Shown in pieces: positions 42,644 through 53,389 of a stretch of 64,000 bases of DNA (its first letter is position 1; the number at the start of each line of letters is the position of its first letter). The DNA is from Oegoconia quadripuncta (Eukaryota > Arthropoda > Insecta > Lepidoptera > Autostichidae): positions 2,111,001 to 2,175,000 of the forward strand of contig OX438748.1 of NCBI GenBank assembly GCA_949316235.1, read 5' to 3'. A program made the position numbers and the translations under genes. Under the pieces are notes generated by a model. It did not search any database and had not been told where the DNA came from. It saw nothing but the letters and a program-made list of their open reading frames with translations.

Positions 42644-43117
42644 CAATAGTCGTCACATAGTAAAATAAAGTTAATGTTAGATTTAACGATCATTTTTATT
42701 TTTAAGACCAAATGTTTGTTAGAGAAATTTTATCCTGAATAATAATCCTATCGATTAGTATAATAAAATAGGGAGTGTTTGTTTTTTTTTAATTTTAGTT
42801 GTTTCGAGTCCTGGGCGAGGCAAGCGAGTTTTAGAAAATCTTTGAATGCAGTTTTGTTTCTTTTTAAAAATAAAGGAATGTCTCCTTTAGGTAAAATGAG
42901 CCAGCTTAAGGATTTAAGGTAGTTTCCCTCCAGGGCCCGACTTATCTTTCCACACTGTATAATTTACGGGCTGATGATGATAATGTGTTATCTAACAATA
43001 TTCGTGTATATTTAACTAGAAGATGAAAATGGATTAAAAGTTAATTCAGTATTTTATTTAGGTAAGTAGTTTTTTGTTATTTATTAGCTATAGGTTTTTA
43101 TGAAAGTGCCCTTATTC

Positions 43118-43440
43118 ATATTTTTTTTATAATAAACTGGATATTCGTTTGACTACAATTTCACCTGATGGAAAGTGACGATGTGGTTGACGAGGAAGCA
43201 CGCGATCCCAGTAAATGCCTATTCACCCTGCTCTTGAAGATCCCAAGGTTGTAGGATTTAGGAAAGACTGACGCCGGAAGGGAGTTCCATGTCTTGGCTA
43301 TTCGCATTATGAATGAAGAGTCGAACCGCTTACTACGAAAATTCGATTTAAGGAATGTCCACGCCTAGTGGTCCGCAGATGAAATGGCGATGGTGGAATA
43401 AGATATATAATTTATATATAAAAGGCGCTACGGAGGCGGT
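43118..43440. repeat. repeat E, longest copy
   Basis: CGTTTGACTACAATTTCACC, CACGCGATCCCAGTAAATGC, GACTGACGCCGGAAGGGAGT, AAGAGTCGAACCGCTTACTA, CCACGCCTAGTGGTCCGCAG. It defines most of the family. Confidence 0.65.
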
Positions 43441-43456
43441 TAATACAGTAGTTTGA

Positions 43457-43680
43457 GACGCCCTATTTGGTGTAGTGGTTAGAAACACTGTCCACTATAC
43501 CAAAAAGTGGGGGGTCGAATCCCGCTAGGGGCATTATGTTTGTATGAATTAATTTTAAAAAAAATATATTTGTGTAGTAAATCAACTACTTATCTGGTAT
43601 CCACAGCACAAGCCTAGTTGCTTAGTGTGGAACTAAATGGCATTGTGTGTATGTCCAACGATATTTATTTATTTATTTAC
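43457..43680 (+). mobile_element. SINE B
   Basis: GACGCCCTATTTGGTGTAGT, B-box GGGTCGAATCCCGCTAGGGG (one base short), 3' end AACTAAATGGCATTGTGTGT, TTTATTTATTTA tail. About 30 bp of the middle are missing. Confidence 0.8.
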
Positions 43681-43774
43681 GCTAGCATGGACATTATGCC
43701 GATAAGCAATATTGAGTCTAATTGTACAATACACAGTATAATATATTAAAATAATATATTATTTGATACATACA

Positions 43775-44055
43775 TACATAAAGCCACGACCTTTATCCCA
43801 AATAGGGTGGTAAGAGATATCCCAAACATTCGCGTTTGGGTGTTCCAAATATTAAAAAAATAATGAATGAAACAACATTACGGTTCACCTTAAGAAATAT
43901 ACAGAATTGCACACGTGACAGGGGCTGAGTCTATCGCCGTTGAAACGTGCAAATCTATAGATATTTTTGGTGGAAAGTCTCTTAGTCGCCTTTTACGACA
44001 AACACGGGAAGAGAGCGGTTGGTTCTATTCTATTTGAGTGCCGAAACCATACAAC
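43775..44055. repeat. repeat H, copy 2
   Basis: CTTTATCCCAAATAGGGTGG to TTTGAGTGCCGAAACCAT, co-linear with 22625-22905. Confidence 0.6.
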
Positions 44056-44109
44056 ACAAAATAAATTTAAAATTGTTACCTCCAGGCGTTTTTGAGAAAA
44101 AAGTCTTTC

Positions 44110-44500
44110 GAAATTTTGTCAATGATGAAATTAAATGAAAATCATTTATTCATGTAGGCAATACAATATGCACTTTTGAACGTCATTTGTTTTTTAAACT
44201 ACCACTAGCTCGGAACGCGACCACTACTGAGAAGAGCTAGCGAGAAACTCAGAGGGTTTGTCTCTTTTCAATCAGTCATTTACAATCTAGAAAGGTTACA
44301 ACAATTTTTATATCGTGTAGAGGAGCCGTTCAATCCCATGGATTACTATCATTAATGTAGTCTGAAATTTTGTAATATCCCTTTTTACATAATTTTTGTT
44401 TTATAATAAGTTTAAATTCCGTATATCCATGGGAACCTTGTTGTAGAAGCGCACACATTGACCTGACAGAACCCTAAGGACATGACGTCTTCTCGCACTT
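44110..44500 (-). pseudogene. jockey-like LINE C-terminus and 3' end, inverted
   Basis: Minus strand: VRFYNKVPMDIRNLN, then KNYVKRDIT, DYINDSNPWD-like and stop, then GTTTCTCGCTAGCTCTTCTC. The RFYNKVPxDIxNL block is a hallmark of the ORF2 end in this LINE group. Frame-shifted. Confidence 0.6.
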
Positions 44501-44920
44501 CACTGTATTTTCATAAAATCATAATAACATCACGTGCCTACCGAGGTACTCAACTCTGAAGCTTGTCTAAGCAATGTTCACAGACAACGGAAAAGGTTCA
44601 AGGCAGCTGCGGTGTCGCGACGAGCGTCTATGATATTCTGGGAGCATGGTTACTCAGCGTGATTGACGTGTCAGCTTTGTTTTATCTACATTATATATAT
44701 ATTCGGATATACGGAGGGGTTAAGTTACGATTATTATTCTTATATGTGCGTCATCCAGAGGGTTAAGCAGTGGATGCTTAATTTATATCTCCGGTAGTGA
44801 CACAATGAATTAGAATAATCATAATTTCATATTAAAGAAAGTCTCTTGACGTTACAATTTTTTTTTAATATTTTCTTGGAGACTGACTGCTTCGTCAGCC
44901 GTCTTCGTCTGTCATCATGA
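44501..44920. other. no gene recognised
   Basis: An open stretch at 44563-44766 lacks motif and context. ATTATATATATATTCGG lies at 44688-44704. Confidence 0.3.
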
Positions 44921-44924
44921 ATAT

Positions 44925-45300
44925 AGCGTCTAGCAAAATTAACCCGAAAACTTTGACAATTACACGTACATGACAATAAAATAATGTATTCATTAAAAAA
45001 AAACTAGCCTTAAAAATATTGTTTCCGAGTAAAAAAATTAAATGTAAGTGCAAATGAAAATACAACCGCAACCTACCAATCACAGCAAGTCGCGGTGCCG
45101 GGGCAAGCGCCGGTGGCGAGCGGCGAGTGGTCGCCTTTTGGAGTCTTCAAAGATACCGCGGCAAGTGTTTGTGTGTTGTGGCAAAGTACATAGAGCGCGC
45201 GGCCATTAAGGTCAACTCTCAAAATTTACATTTCAAAATTTTATTTTTTTAACTTTAATGTTGAACTTTAATGTTTTATTTTTTATTTTTTTCGTAATAT
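44925..45300 (+). mobile_element. repeat G, copy with the empty site
   Basis: AGCAAAATTAACCCGAAAAC, CCTTAAAAATATTGTTTCCG, ACCAATCACAGCAAGTCGCG and TCTTCAAAGATACCGCGGCA match 56236-56640 in order. After poly-T it reads GAACTTTAATGTTTTATT uninterrupted, exactly where the other copy carries a Harbinger insertion. A GC-rich GAGCGGCGAGTGGTCG part makes it stand out. Confidence 0.65.
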
Positions 45301-46219
45301 GGCGCTGTTTTATCTACTAAGAAACCATTAATCTATAGCATATAAATCAATGGGTATGGCGCAATATTTACTGAACGAATAAATCGTTGACGTTACCAAA
45401 GTAAACCAAAGGCTACACGGTTAGAACTTAACATGAATATTAAAAATTAGTAGAGTAATTTCCGTTCAAATAATTAGCGCGATACGAATTGTGCTTAACG
45501 TAACGGCTTTCGTTATGGTATCGTTTTAGTATTATCGTACAAAAGCGCAATTGACCCCCTGAGATCCAGAACGAGCGGCATCTTTGGTGCAAGCAGAATG
45601 AAAACGAGCCACATTTGTGCTACCCTTACTGACATGGCATTAGATGCATAAACAGCACAATTTTTACCCGACGGCAGAGAAGAGTTATATTTATCGCGCG
45701 TATTTGTCTTATTCATCATACAATTTCAAAATGTACAGAATTACTTCGTGTTTCCACTTATTATCCAGATTGAGAAACATTAAAAATGAAATAGCTTTTA
45801 CATTAATAATACTTTAAAAAACTAGTTTTTAATGCGTCATCATGATTGTCATAGTTCCAGTGGCAATATGAAATTTACAAAGAACTCAGTTTTAAACAGT
45901 CGTTCTAATAAATGAAACTGTGTACAATAATTTTATTTTAACTATAATTTTATTATGGTCTTATAGTTTTAAGCTTACTACCAACTATTTATTATTTCTA
46001 TTTTACATTTACATATTTGCGGCATTGCTTAGCTGCGGTTTCACACACTGCAAATGCTACTGAAGATCAGCGCTGTAAGAAGCGACCGCTACTGTGGCTT
46101 ATGCTGAGTGGTAACCTTTTTTGATAATCAATGTTCCTTGTGTTTAGTTACCACCATTTGTACTAACTTTTACTATTAATGTTATCAAAATAAATAACTT
46201 TTTTTCTTCTTTCTTCTTC
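45301..46219. other. no gene recognised
   Basis: A 68-codon minus-strand open stretch at 45513-45719 looks protein-like (SLPSGKNCAVYASNAMSVRV) but I cannot place it; it may be a transposon relic. The rest is AT-rich. Confidence 0.3.
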
Positions 46220-46665
46220 TTGTGTGTCTTAATCTTCAGACACTCTTATCATGTGTAATGGAAAGTGCTGATGGCAATATACAAAACTAGCTCAAATTCA
46301 TCTTACAGTTTGCCATCAGGGAGTTCCAGACCCTACATCCCTTTATCTTATCTTTAGCCTTATAACACTTCTCGCCGAAAATTAAATTTCCATCCACATC
46401 ACCTGGATGAGTGGAAGTCTACCACTGTACGTTTCTCAAGAAACTTCTTACCACGTACGACCACCCTGTGGAACGGACTTCCGGCAGCGGTATTCCCGAA
46501 CGAGTACGACATTGGAACCTTCAAGAAACGAGCCTACACCTTCCTCAAAGGCCGACAACGCATCTGTGACCCTTTTGGTGTTGCGGGTGTCCATGGGCGG
46601 CAGTGATTGCTTTCCATCAGGTGACCCGCATGCTCGTTTGACGCCCAAATAAAAAAAACTTTTTT
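46220..46665 (+). pseudogene. LINE C-terminus (HGRR type), longest copy
   Basis: Plus strand reads [69 protein letters not shown] and stop at about 46605. The 3' end CATCAGGTGACCCGCATGCT follows. This is the terminal ~85 residues of ORF2 after the RT domain. The part before 46380 is out of frame. Confidence 0.7.
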
Positions 46666-47044
46666 AGCTTTATCACCAGACCAGCTGCTGCGATGGTACC
46701 ATGATATTGCATTGTCATCGAACTTACATAAGTATGCCAATTTTCAACTCAATCAGATACCAGCAAGTGGGTAGCATAATATAACTAAATGCGGCTAGAA
46801 AAACTGAGATTATGAAATGGGAGACTAAGGTAAAAATCGATTATACATAAAGCACACGTTACAAAACTAGCTCGTGGCAAAATGCGATTAGGGAATATGT
46901 CCTACCGGTGAAAAATGCGTTCGAGGCACCCATCTACTAAATCAACTTACGACATTGCAAACTAAATGAAAGCTTGTGAAAATAATGGCGGAGAAATTGT
47001 AATATTGGGTATTTACACAGACCGTTGGTGGTTGGGTTGTGGGT
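46666..47044. other. no gene recognised
   Basis: Unique AT-rich sequence. Confidence 0.3.
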
Positions 47045-47586
47045 ATTAACCTATGAAATTGGTGTTTTTTTTCTTCGTTAATCATATGTACCAATTCCTG
47101 CGATTTTCAAAGCTAGTTATATCCAAATTTAAAAGAGAAGTTGAACGTCGTGTCGTATCAGGAGGTCAAGAGGAAGGCGGAGAGCAGAGAGATATATGGA
47201 AAAATCTCCACCGACAAGAGCATGGCTCTTAAATCAGATGATGATGTTCCAAATTTGTTTTTTATTTGGAAAATGGAATATTATTTCAAGGTTTCACATG
47301 AAATATTTTTTAATCTCTGGGCTAAATCACATAATAAAAAAAATTTGAACAGAGCTCTTTTCACGTGCTTCTCATAATCATTTCTTAGATTCGCTGAAAC
47401 TTTTATAAAGCGGTTACTTTTAAAAATTAACGCTGCCTATACTTAACTTAATGTTATCCGATAATACACACAAAGTTTAGCTAAATTTGGATTTGCCGTT
47501 CCCAAAAAAAAAAATCAAAAGTGGTTGTATAGAGAAAACAGTCTTAATTAAATTCTTTTTCATATTTTTCATAGGCAAGGACCTAA
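47045..47586 (+). mobile_element. mariner-derived MITE, copy 3, with LINE insertion
   Basis: Ends TTAACCTATGAAATTGG and CATAGGCAAGGACCTAA. The interior matches the other copies except that 117 bp of RTE-type LINE is inserted at 47131-47247. Confidence 0.75.
47131..47247 (+). mobile_element. 117-bp RTE-type LINE end inside the MITE
   Basis: It encodes KREVERRVVSG or, in the LINE frame, KEKLNVVSYQEVKRKAESRE and ends CATGGCTCTTAAATCAGATG with a GATGATG tail. TCCAAATTT is duplicated on both sides (47122-47130, 47248-47256). The unbroken MITE sequence has this 9-mer once, so this is a true retrotransposition event with extreme 5' truncation. Confidence 0.8.
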
Positions 47587-48246
47587 TAATTTCATTTGTA
47601 AATTTTTGAGAATGTAACCTAACCAAATCAGCCAGATACATACAACCAAAGAGATTTGTTTACAACTACATACGTGCAAACTACTAAAAGACTTTCCCCC
47701 GACCTTATTATATGCATAAAAAAATTATCAAAAATTTCTTATACCCGGTGTTGCACGTCACGGTTAATAGGTCCCAAAAAAATTGCATAATATATCGCGG
47801 TCCACAAACGGGTGTGAGCTTCGACCCAAGGAGATTAATTAATTTTACTTTTGCCGAAGGCCATTCGAAGGGTGGATCTAGAGTTCGTAAATTTTTATTT
47901 CCTAATTCCACGACCTATACCCATTAAAGGAAGCCCTTTAGTCGACCCTAAAGGAATTTATGATTCAGAGGCTTGCCATTATTAATTTTATGTTAAACCT
48001 TAGTAACTAAATAGGATTATTTTATTCAATTTAATTTCCTTCTATCATTCCGTTCCGTTCTGAATCCTTTCGTTCTATCTCACTCCATTCCAACGTCACA
48101 CACTATGCGGTAAACCGATCATGCGGGAAAGTCCACTTTACATTTTCTGGTCAGGTTTTGGCACTAGTCTGTACACATAACACCCGGCGTTTTATTATAC
48201 AAAATGAGTAATATGAATTGGAAAAATAATTTTTATTTATATTTTT
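47587..48246. other. no gene recognised
   Basis: An open stretch at 47712-47927 (plus) reads partly protein-like (GPQTGVSFDPRRLINFTFAE) but has no recognised motif. Pyrimidine-rich TTCCGTTCTG/ATTCCGTTCC words cluster near 48040-48090. Confidence 0.3.
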
Positions 48247-48247
48247 T

Positions 48248-48746
48248 CAAAATATAATAGCTAATTTGTACACTGGACCTGCTACGTGCGACCCCGTAGA
48301 AGCCTACGCCCCCGTAGCCGTGTGAAAACGCTACAGAGCGCACCTTGAAAATATAATAGCTAATTTGTACACTGGACCTGCTACGTGCGACCCCGTAGAA
48401 GCCTACGCCCCCGTAGCAGTGTGAAAACGCTACAGAGCGCACCTTGAAAATATAATAGCTAATTTGTACACTGGACCTGCTACGTGCGACCCCGTAGAAG
48501 CCTACGCCGCCGTAGCAGTGTGAAAACGCTACAGAGCGCATCTTGAAAGTATAATAGCTAATTTGTACACTGGACCTGCTACGTGCGACCCCGTAGAAGC
48601 CTACGCCCCCGTAGCAGTGTGAAAACGCTACAGAGCGCACCTTGAAAGTATAATAGCTAATTTGTACACTGGATCTGCTACGTGCGACCCCGTAGAAGCC
48701 TACGCCCCCGTAGCAGTGTGAAAACGCTACAGAGCGCACCTTGAAA
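48248..48746. repeat. 99-bp minisatellite, five units
   Basis: Unit starts CTAATTTGTACACTGGACCT occur at 48261, 48360, 48459, 48558 and 48657, exactly 99 bp apart, with only a few substitutions. Each unit contains CGTAGAAGCCTACG and GTAGCGTTTT-type inverted words. Because 99 is a multiple of three and no stop falls in one minus-strand frame, the array reads through as a 33-residue repeat (CYGGVGFYGVARSRSSVQIS inside). It abuts the MITE at 48760. Confidence 0.9.
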
Positions 48747-48759
48747 GCTCTGCATACTA

Positions 48760-49141
48760 TTAGGTCGTTACCTATGAAATTATACATACATTTTTGTTTT
48801 TTTTTTGGTAACGGCAAATCCAAATTTAGCTAAACTTTGTGTGTTTTATCGGATAACATTTAGTTAAGTATAGGCAGCGTTAATTTTTAAAAGTAACCGC
48901 TTTATAAAAGTTTCAGCGAATCTAAGAAATGATTATGTGAAGCACATGAAAAGAGCTCTGTTCAAATTTTTTTTACTATGTGATTTAGCCCTAAAATTAA
49001 AAAATATTTCATGTGAAACCTTGAAACAATATTCCATTTTCTAAATAAAAAACAAATTTGGATATAGCTTTGGAAATCGCAGGAATTGGTACATATGATT
49101 AACTAAGAAAAAAAAACTCCAATTCATAGGTAAAGACCCAA
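48760..49141 (-). mobile_element. mariner-derived MITE, copy 4
   Basis: TA-flanked, TTAGGTCGTTACCTATGAAA to CATAGGTAAAGACCCAA, inverted relative to copy 3. About 50 bp near its left end is deleted. Confidence 0.75.
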
Positions 49142-49985
49142 TATTATGTCACGAAAACCGTCGGGTGTTGACGGCGTTGTGTGTGTGACTGGACGTCAAA
49201 CTCAATCTCAAAAAAGTTTTTTTTTCGTAACTTAGACAGACAAAGCCTTGTTATAAAGATAAGCTTTAAAATTAAAGTACAAACCCGTTGTGCACAAAAA
49301 AAAATCAACAACATTATTGTTGTTGATTTTTGTAGTGTGACAACATTATGTTGTCATAATATTGTAACACTAATGCATGTGTGTGCTGCAGCAGTAAAAT
49401 GGGTCTTAGCTCAGTGTATGTATTTCGAGCGCACCAGCGCCAAACCGATTAGGAGTCGAAGAGGTCGCCATGGCCGAAATCGGCCGGAAGCATCATCAGA
49501 TTGCTCATTGAGCAAAACTCTGATTTTCAGCTATCCCCTAAGGAGCAGAGCAACGTGGAAGTCAAACAAGAGGAAACAATAAGTACTGTTGAGTAACAAG
49601 AGACTGTTGAAATATTGATTGACGAGTGATAGTTGACTACTAGTACTAACGAAGATGGACCTTATTGCCTGGAAATAAAAATAAAAATAAATAAATGATT
49701 TATTATAGTAGGTGCGAGTGAATATAAAGAGAAGTAGCTTATAATTTATAAAAAATAACAATTGATAATATCATGACGACACAGATTTATAATGAGCAGT
49801 TAAAAGTGTATTTAATTCACCTAGGTGAATTATCTCAGGTGAATTAAGTTTATGAAACCGAATTTTATCGCATTCACGAGGAGTTTTGTCCCGACTTATC
49901 TCAGTAAAGCCTGGTCCGATTTGAGTGTGTTTTACATGAAAGATTAAACGAGGGACAGGTTCTTCAGCCATAGACGATATAATCA
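49142..49985. other. repeat fragments and hairpins, no gene
   Basis: 49278-49309: SINE C tail end (AAACCCGTTGTGCACAAAAA). 49301-49330: perfect 13-bp stem AAAATCAACAACA with loop TTAT. 49338-49356: 8-bp stem TGACAACA/TGTTGTCA. 49380-49560: repeat P, with the GC-rich GAGCGCACCAGCGCCAAACC piece. 49870-49985: repeat O (CAGTAAAGCCTGGTCCGATT, GAGGGACAGGTTCTT). Confidence 0.5.
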
Positions 49986-49989
49986 TTTC

Positions 49990-50329
49990 TTAGAATAGAA
50001 TAGAATAGAATACATTTATTCGTCGACCATGACACAAGTCACTTAACCTACATTATACACTTACAATATGAGTTGGTATACAGTTAAAAGTAATATCGGA
50101 GACGTGACCCATATCAGGGGCAACGAAATGGTCCAGACTCAGCATGTGCTGTGGGTAGAAACCCGCAGCGCTGTTCATTCTGCCAGAACCATTGAGATAC
50201 TCGTATGTTACTCGTATGTACGTTCTTCGATAAATTTTGTGGGGGATTTTCTAACTGTTCACTTTAATGTCATGTGACAGATTATATATACAGGGATATG
50301 TGTCAGACTTGGTTAAACGATAGAACTTC
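49990..50329. other. LINE tail, otherwise unique
   Basis: AGAATAGAATAGAATAGAAT at 49993-50012 with ACATTTATTCGTCGACC looks like an inverted LINE tail. Nothing coding beyond. Confidence 0.35.
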
Positions 50330-50610
50330 TTCTTCTTAGCGAGTCGATGGCAAAAACTTAACATTCTTGAAGACCAGAAAATGACCACGCGTACAGTATT
50401 GTCTGTGGCATCGTATAGGTCCTGAAGCATACAAGTGTCCGGACACACAGGGCAGCATAGAAGATGTCCCATAGTTTGTCCGGTTGTCGTCCGTGTAATC
50501 CCACTTGGACATGTTCTCTTGGCATGTACCGACCCCGGTACGCAGTGTATTGAGTGACTATTGAGTGACTTCCATACGGGCCACTCCAAATCGTGACCCG
50601 ATGGAAATCC
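50330..50610 (-). pseudogene. jockey-like LINE ORF2 C-terminal fragment
   Basis: Minus strand reads GLEWPVWKSLN, then TGVGTCQENMSKW-like, then CPDTCMLQDLYDATDNTVRV and VIFWSS in another frame. Related to 24735-24850. ATTGAGTGACT is duplicated back to back at 50550-50572, which causes one frame shift. Confidence 0.55.
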
Positions 50611-50844
50611 ATACACGCAACATTAAAGAAACTCTGTGTAAGTAGTGTTATTACAGTATAGATGATTATTTAGGCGATATGTTAATTGCTTTTGTTTTGT
50701 AATATGTAATATTATATGTAATATTGTAAGGTTGAAAATGTTAAAAACAAATTTTATCTTGAATGTGACCATTTTGCGAATGGGACAAAATGCGAATGGG
50801 ACGGAATGCGAATGGGACGGAATGCGAATGGGACGGTATGCATC

Positions 50845-50995
50845 AAACCCGTGTTGTTGCGGAGTTTCTTGTCGCTTCTTCTCCCTAACCATAACACCTT
50901 GTGAAGCGATGTAGTTAAAAAAAAAATAACATGTTGACTTTCATATATGATATTTTTGTATCCTACATTGAATAAAATATTTTTGATTTTGACCT
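50845..50995 (+). mobile_element. LINE 3' end, repeat K
   Basis: GTTGTTGCGGAGTTTCTTGT, CTTGTGAAGCGATGTAGTTA, AACATGTTGACTTTCATATA, GAATAAAATATTTTTGATTT. Just upstream (50774-50838) GCGAATGGGACGG is repeated about four times in tandem. Confidence 0.65.
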
Positions 50996-51267
50996 CTCTG
51001 CAGGTGTTATAAAGGTCGGTAGTGAGAGCTCTTCCCACAAACGACAGATACCAAGTTGGTTCATCGACTACCTACTAAAACTATCTGACCATTTAACGTG
51101 ATCTTACGACCGTTTAGTCGTATGAAAATGTTGCTAATGGTTACCTATCCAAGGACTGACAGCGCCATTATGCAGTCATATTGATTACTTATCAGCAGTG
51201 TGTGATATTTGTGCATTTCTCTACACTTATATCCATAGCTTATTTATTAGATTATAAATATTAAAAA
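50996..51267. other. no gene recognised
   Basis: Unique AT-rich sequence. Confidence 0.3.
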
Positions 51268-51410
51268 ATATCCTTGGATATACACACAGCGCCATCTAGT
51301 TCCACATTAAACTACTAGGCTTGTATTATGTGTACCAGAAGGTTGATGCATTACACGAATATTTTTTTTTGTAAATACATTACATATTAGAAATGCAAAA
51401 ATCCAGGAAT
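51268..51410 (-). mobile_element. SINE B, head lost
   Basis: Inverted 3' half only (ACACACAGCGCCATCTAGTT, ACCAGAAGGTTGATGC). Confidence 0.7.
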
Positions 51411-51507
51411 AATTATGGAAAAAATATAACCCCATATTTTTATAGCTGGAATCAATTCTATACGCGCTTCTGACCAAACTAATTTAAAGTTTCAGGTATA
51501 CAATCAA

Positions 51508-51779
51508 TAATAATAATAATAAATATCCTTAGACATACACACAGCGCCATCTAGTTCCACATTAAGCAACTATAGGCTTGTGTTGTGGATACCAGATGGT
51601 TGATATACTACATAAATATTATTTTTTTTGTAAATAAATATTATAAATGAAAACGTCCATAACTCGGGTACACATGTCCGTATTCATCACACAAACAATA
51701 TGCCCCTAGCGGGATTCGAACCCGCAACCTTTTAGTATAGTGGTCAGAGTTGCTAATCACTACACCAAACAGGTCGTCG
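51508..51779 (-). mobile_element. SINE B, inverted, full length
   Basis: AATAATAATAATAAATATCC tail to TACACCAAACAGGTCGTC head; B-box GCGGGATTCGAACCCGCAAC intact. Confidence 0.85.
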
Positions 51780-52385
51780 ACCGGATCAATAACCTTGTAT
51801 ATTGTTTGTTTTTTATCTTTTGTTTAAATTAAAGTATGGTTGAAGAAAAAGTATTGTATACAACTGCTTAATTGATGTATAAAATGTTATTTGACTTTGA
51901 CTCTACATCTCTTGAATTATGATCCATCCAGACCGCGAATGGTTGGCTGACAGAGGTGGGGTTACCCAACAAAAGGCATTTGGAAAGTTATTTAAAAATC
52001 CGATAAACGTTGAACAATTCATTAATTAAACCTTCACATCCAGATTTTAAATACAGTCCGCCACGATATCAAGCGACGAAGCTGCCGAGGTCAGCGATAA
52101 AGCGAAAACTTGCTCCATAAATAGCTTATCATCTTTTACGGTACCAGCAGAAAGAATAAAGAATTACAAAGAATACGGAAAATTTAGGACAACCATCGTT
52201 TGAACAAATTCTTATGTCATTCAGATAAACCGATCCAGCTGCTATATATTTTTGAAACGGCTAAATCGATTTGCATTAGACATGGTTAAGTACCTATCCC
52301 AGAGTTAGTAAATACATGCAACCACTAGTTAGTGGCTGCATGCATTTTCACTTTATATTTAATATTTCATATATGTTACTCTAGG
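51780..52385. other. no gene recognised
   Basis: Unique sequence. A CACTAGTTAGTGG palindrome lies at 52322-52334 within ATGCAACC...TGCATGCA. No exon. Confidence 0.3.
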
Positions 52386-52465
52386 TCAGGGATGGGGAAA
52401 CTACGGCCCGCGAGCCATCTCTGGCCCGCGAAGCGTTGAAATCCGGCCCGCAATTTCAACATCAC
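52386..52465 (+). mobile_element. hAT-type terminus fragment
   Basis: CAGGGATGGGGAAACTACGG, CCCGCGAGCC, then ATCCGGCCCGCAATTTCAAC. Ends of the CAGGGRTGNNNAAACTACGGCC type belong to a widespread hAT group (from memory). Only one end is present; SINE C follows at 52480. Confidence 0.45.
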
Positions 52466-52479
52466 AAATGGAGTAATGG

Positions 52480-52748
52480 ATACTCGGTTTGGTTGGTGGT
52501 AGGGTAAATGTCCGCCTGGCTAGCTACCACCATCTTACCTAAATCTGCCACCAAGCAACAATGTATTAACATTATTGCTTGGCGGCAGCAATGCTATTAA
52601 GCATTGTTGTGTTCCGGTTGTCAGAGATAAGATAACCAGTCCCCCAAATGTGTTGGGGTTTCCGGGTCAATACGCGTCCACCTTCGACCTCATCTTCACT
52701 TAACATCAGGTGTATTGAGGTCAAGTACAAACCCGTCGTGCATAAAAA
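52480..52748 (+). mobile_element. SINE C, 5'-truncated, with local palindrome
   Basis: Starts TACTCGGTTTGGTTGGTGGT. The body hairpin is enlarged by an extra inverted copy: 52547-52564 and 52569-52586 form an 18-bp near-perfect stem around GCCACCAAGCAACAATGT. Tail normal. Confidence 0.75.
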
Positions 52749-52879
52749 AAAGCCACAATAACATTTCAATGTTGCATCGGTTTTGACCTCCGACTAATTT
52801 TTACTAATCGATAAATAGACCATTAATAGGCATAGGTACTTACAAATAAAAAATAATTTCATCTTCTTATATTCTTCTT

Positions 52880-53036
52880 CTTTCATTGTTGATTGTGAAA
52901 TAGCCTGGTTATGCGAACGAGCTGGTTATGTCCATGGATGTTTATCATCTTAAATAATCTGATATTTTATAATAAGTATGCTTCCTTAATAAGTTGTGAT
53001 CGAGGTCAAGTGCTAACCCGTTGTACATAAAAAAAA
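52880..53036. mobile_element. LINE C-terminal piece fused to a SINE C tail
   Basis: GAAATAGCCTGGTTATGCGA and GTTATGTCCATGGATGTTTA match 54895-54950 (inverted LINE ORF2 end). At 52998 it switches to TGATCGAGGTCAAGTGCTAA, a SINE C tail, and poly-A. Confidence 0.55.
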
Positions 53037-53389
53037 ACTTATGTTATTATTCTATAGCATTAGTGTGATATAATTTATCAAAGTTTAATAACTAAGTGCC
53101 AAAGACATTACAAGTGACTAAGTGCCTATAGGACTAATGCTATTTGTTCATGAATAGAGGTAACATGATTTATTGCTTCATTAGTTTTTCAGGTCGGTTG
53201 TATTTTGACACCCCGGCGGGGCGGCGGGCGGCGGGCGGCCCTATTATGACAGGAATTGGAGAGCGACGTTGTTTATTGGATTTTTATAATTCATTGCTCG
53301 TTAGTTCGAAACTTAATTTTGAAATAGTAGCATAGGTACCTTAATTACCACACTATAAAAATATATTGATCAGATCCTCCTTTATTCTT
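53037..53389. other. unique sequence with a GC-rich patch
   Basis: 53205-53243 is a run of CGGCGGGGCGGCGGGCGGCG type inside AT-rich DNA, preceded by TTTTTCAG. The plus frame is open from 53144 to 53335 (GRLYFDTPAGRRAAGG) but I see no matching donor or known motif. Confidence 0.25.

Larger units (their letters stand above)
42128..42959. mobile_element. mariner-like element with broken transposase, split by SINE A
   Basis: TA-flanked ends TACAGTGTGGGAAGATAAGT and inverse, near-perfect for about 65 bp (GGGCCCTGGAGGGAAACTAC, CTTAAGCTGGCTCATT). Arms further in match those of 31944-32816, so the two are one family. 42251-42380 encodes a short helix-turn-helix-like transposase start. A SINE A (42411-42643) lies inside. 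Confidence 0.7.

Noticed and set aside
48248..48746. CRISPR-like array
   Set aside because: The units are contiguous and nearly identical over all 99 bp, with no variable spacers; this is a eukaryotic minisatellite.
48233..48823. 196-residue open frame as a gene
   Set aside because: It is produced by a 99-bp tandem repeat whose length is a multiple of three; its ends lie in a MITE and in unrelated sequence, and there is no promoter or splice context.
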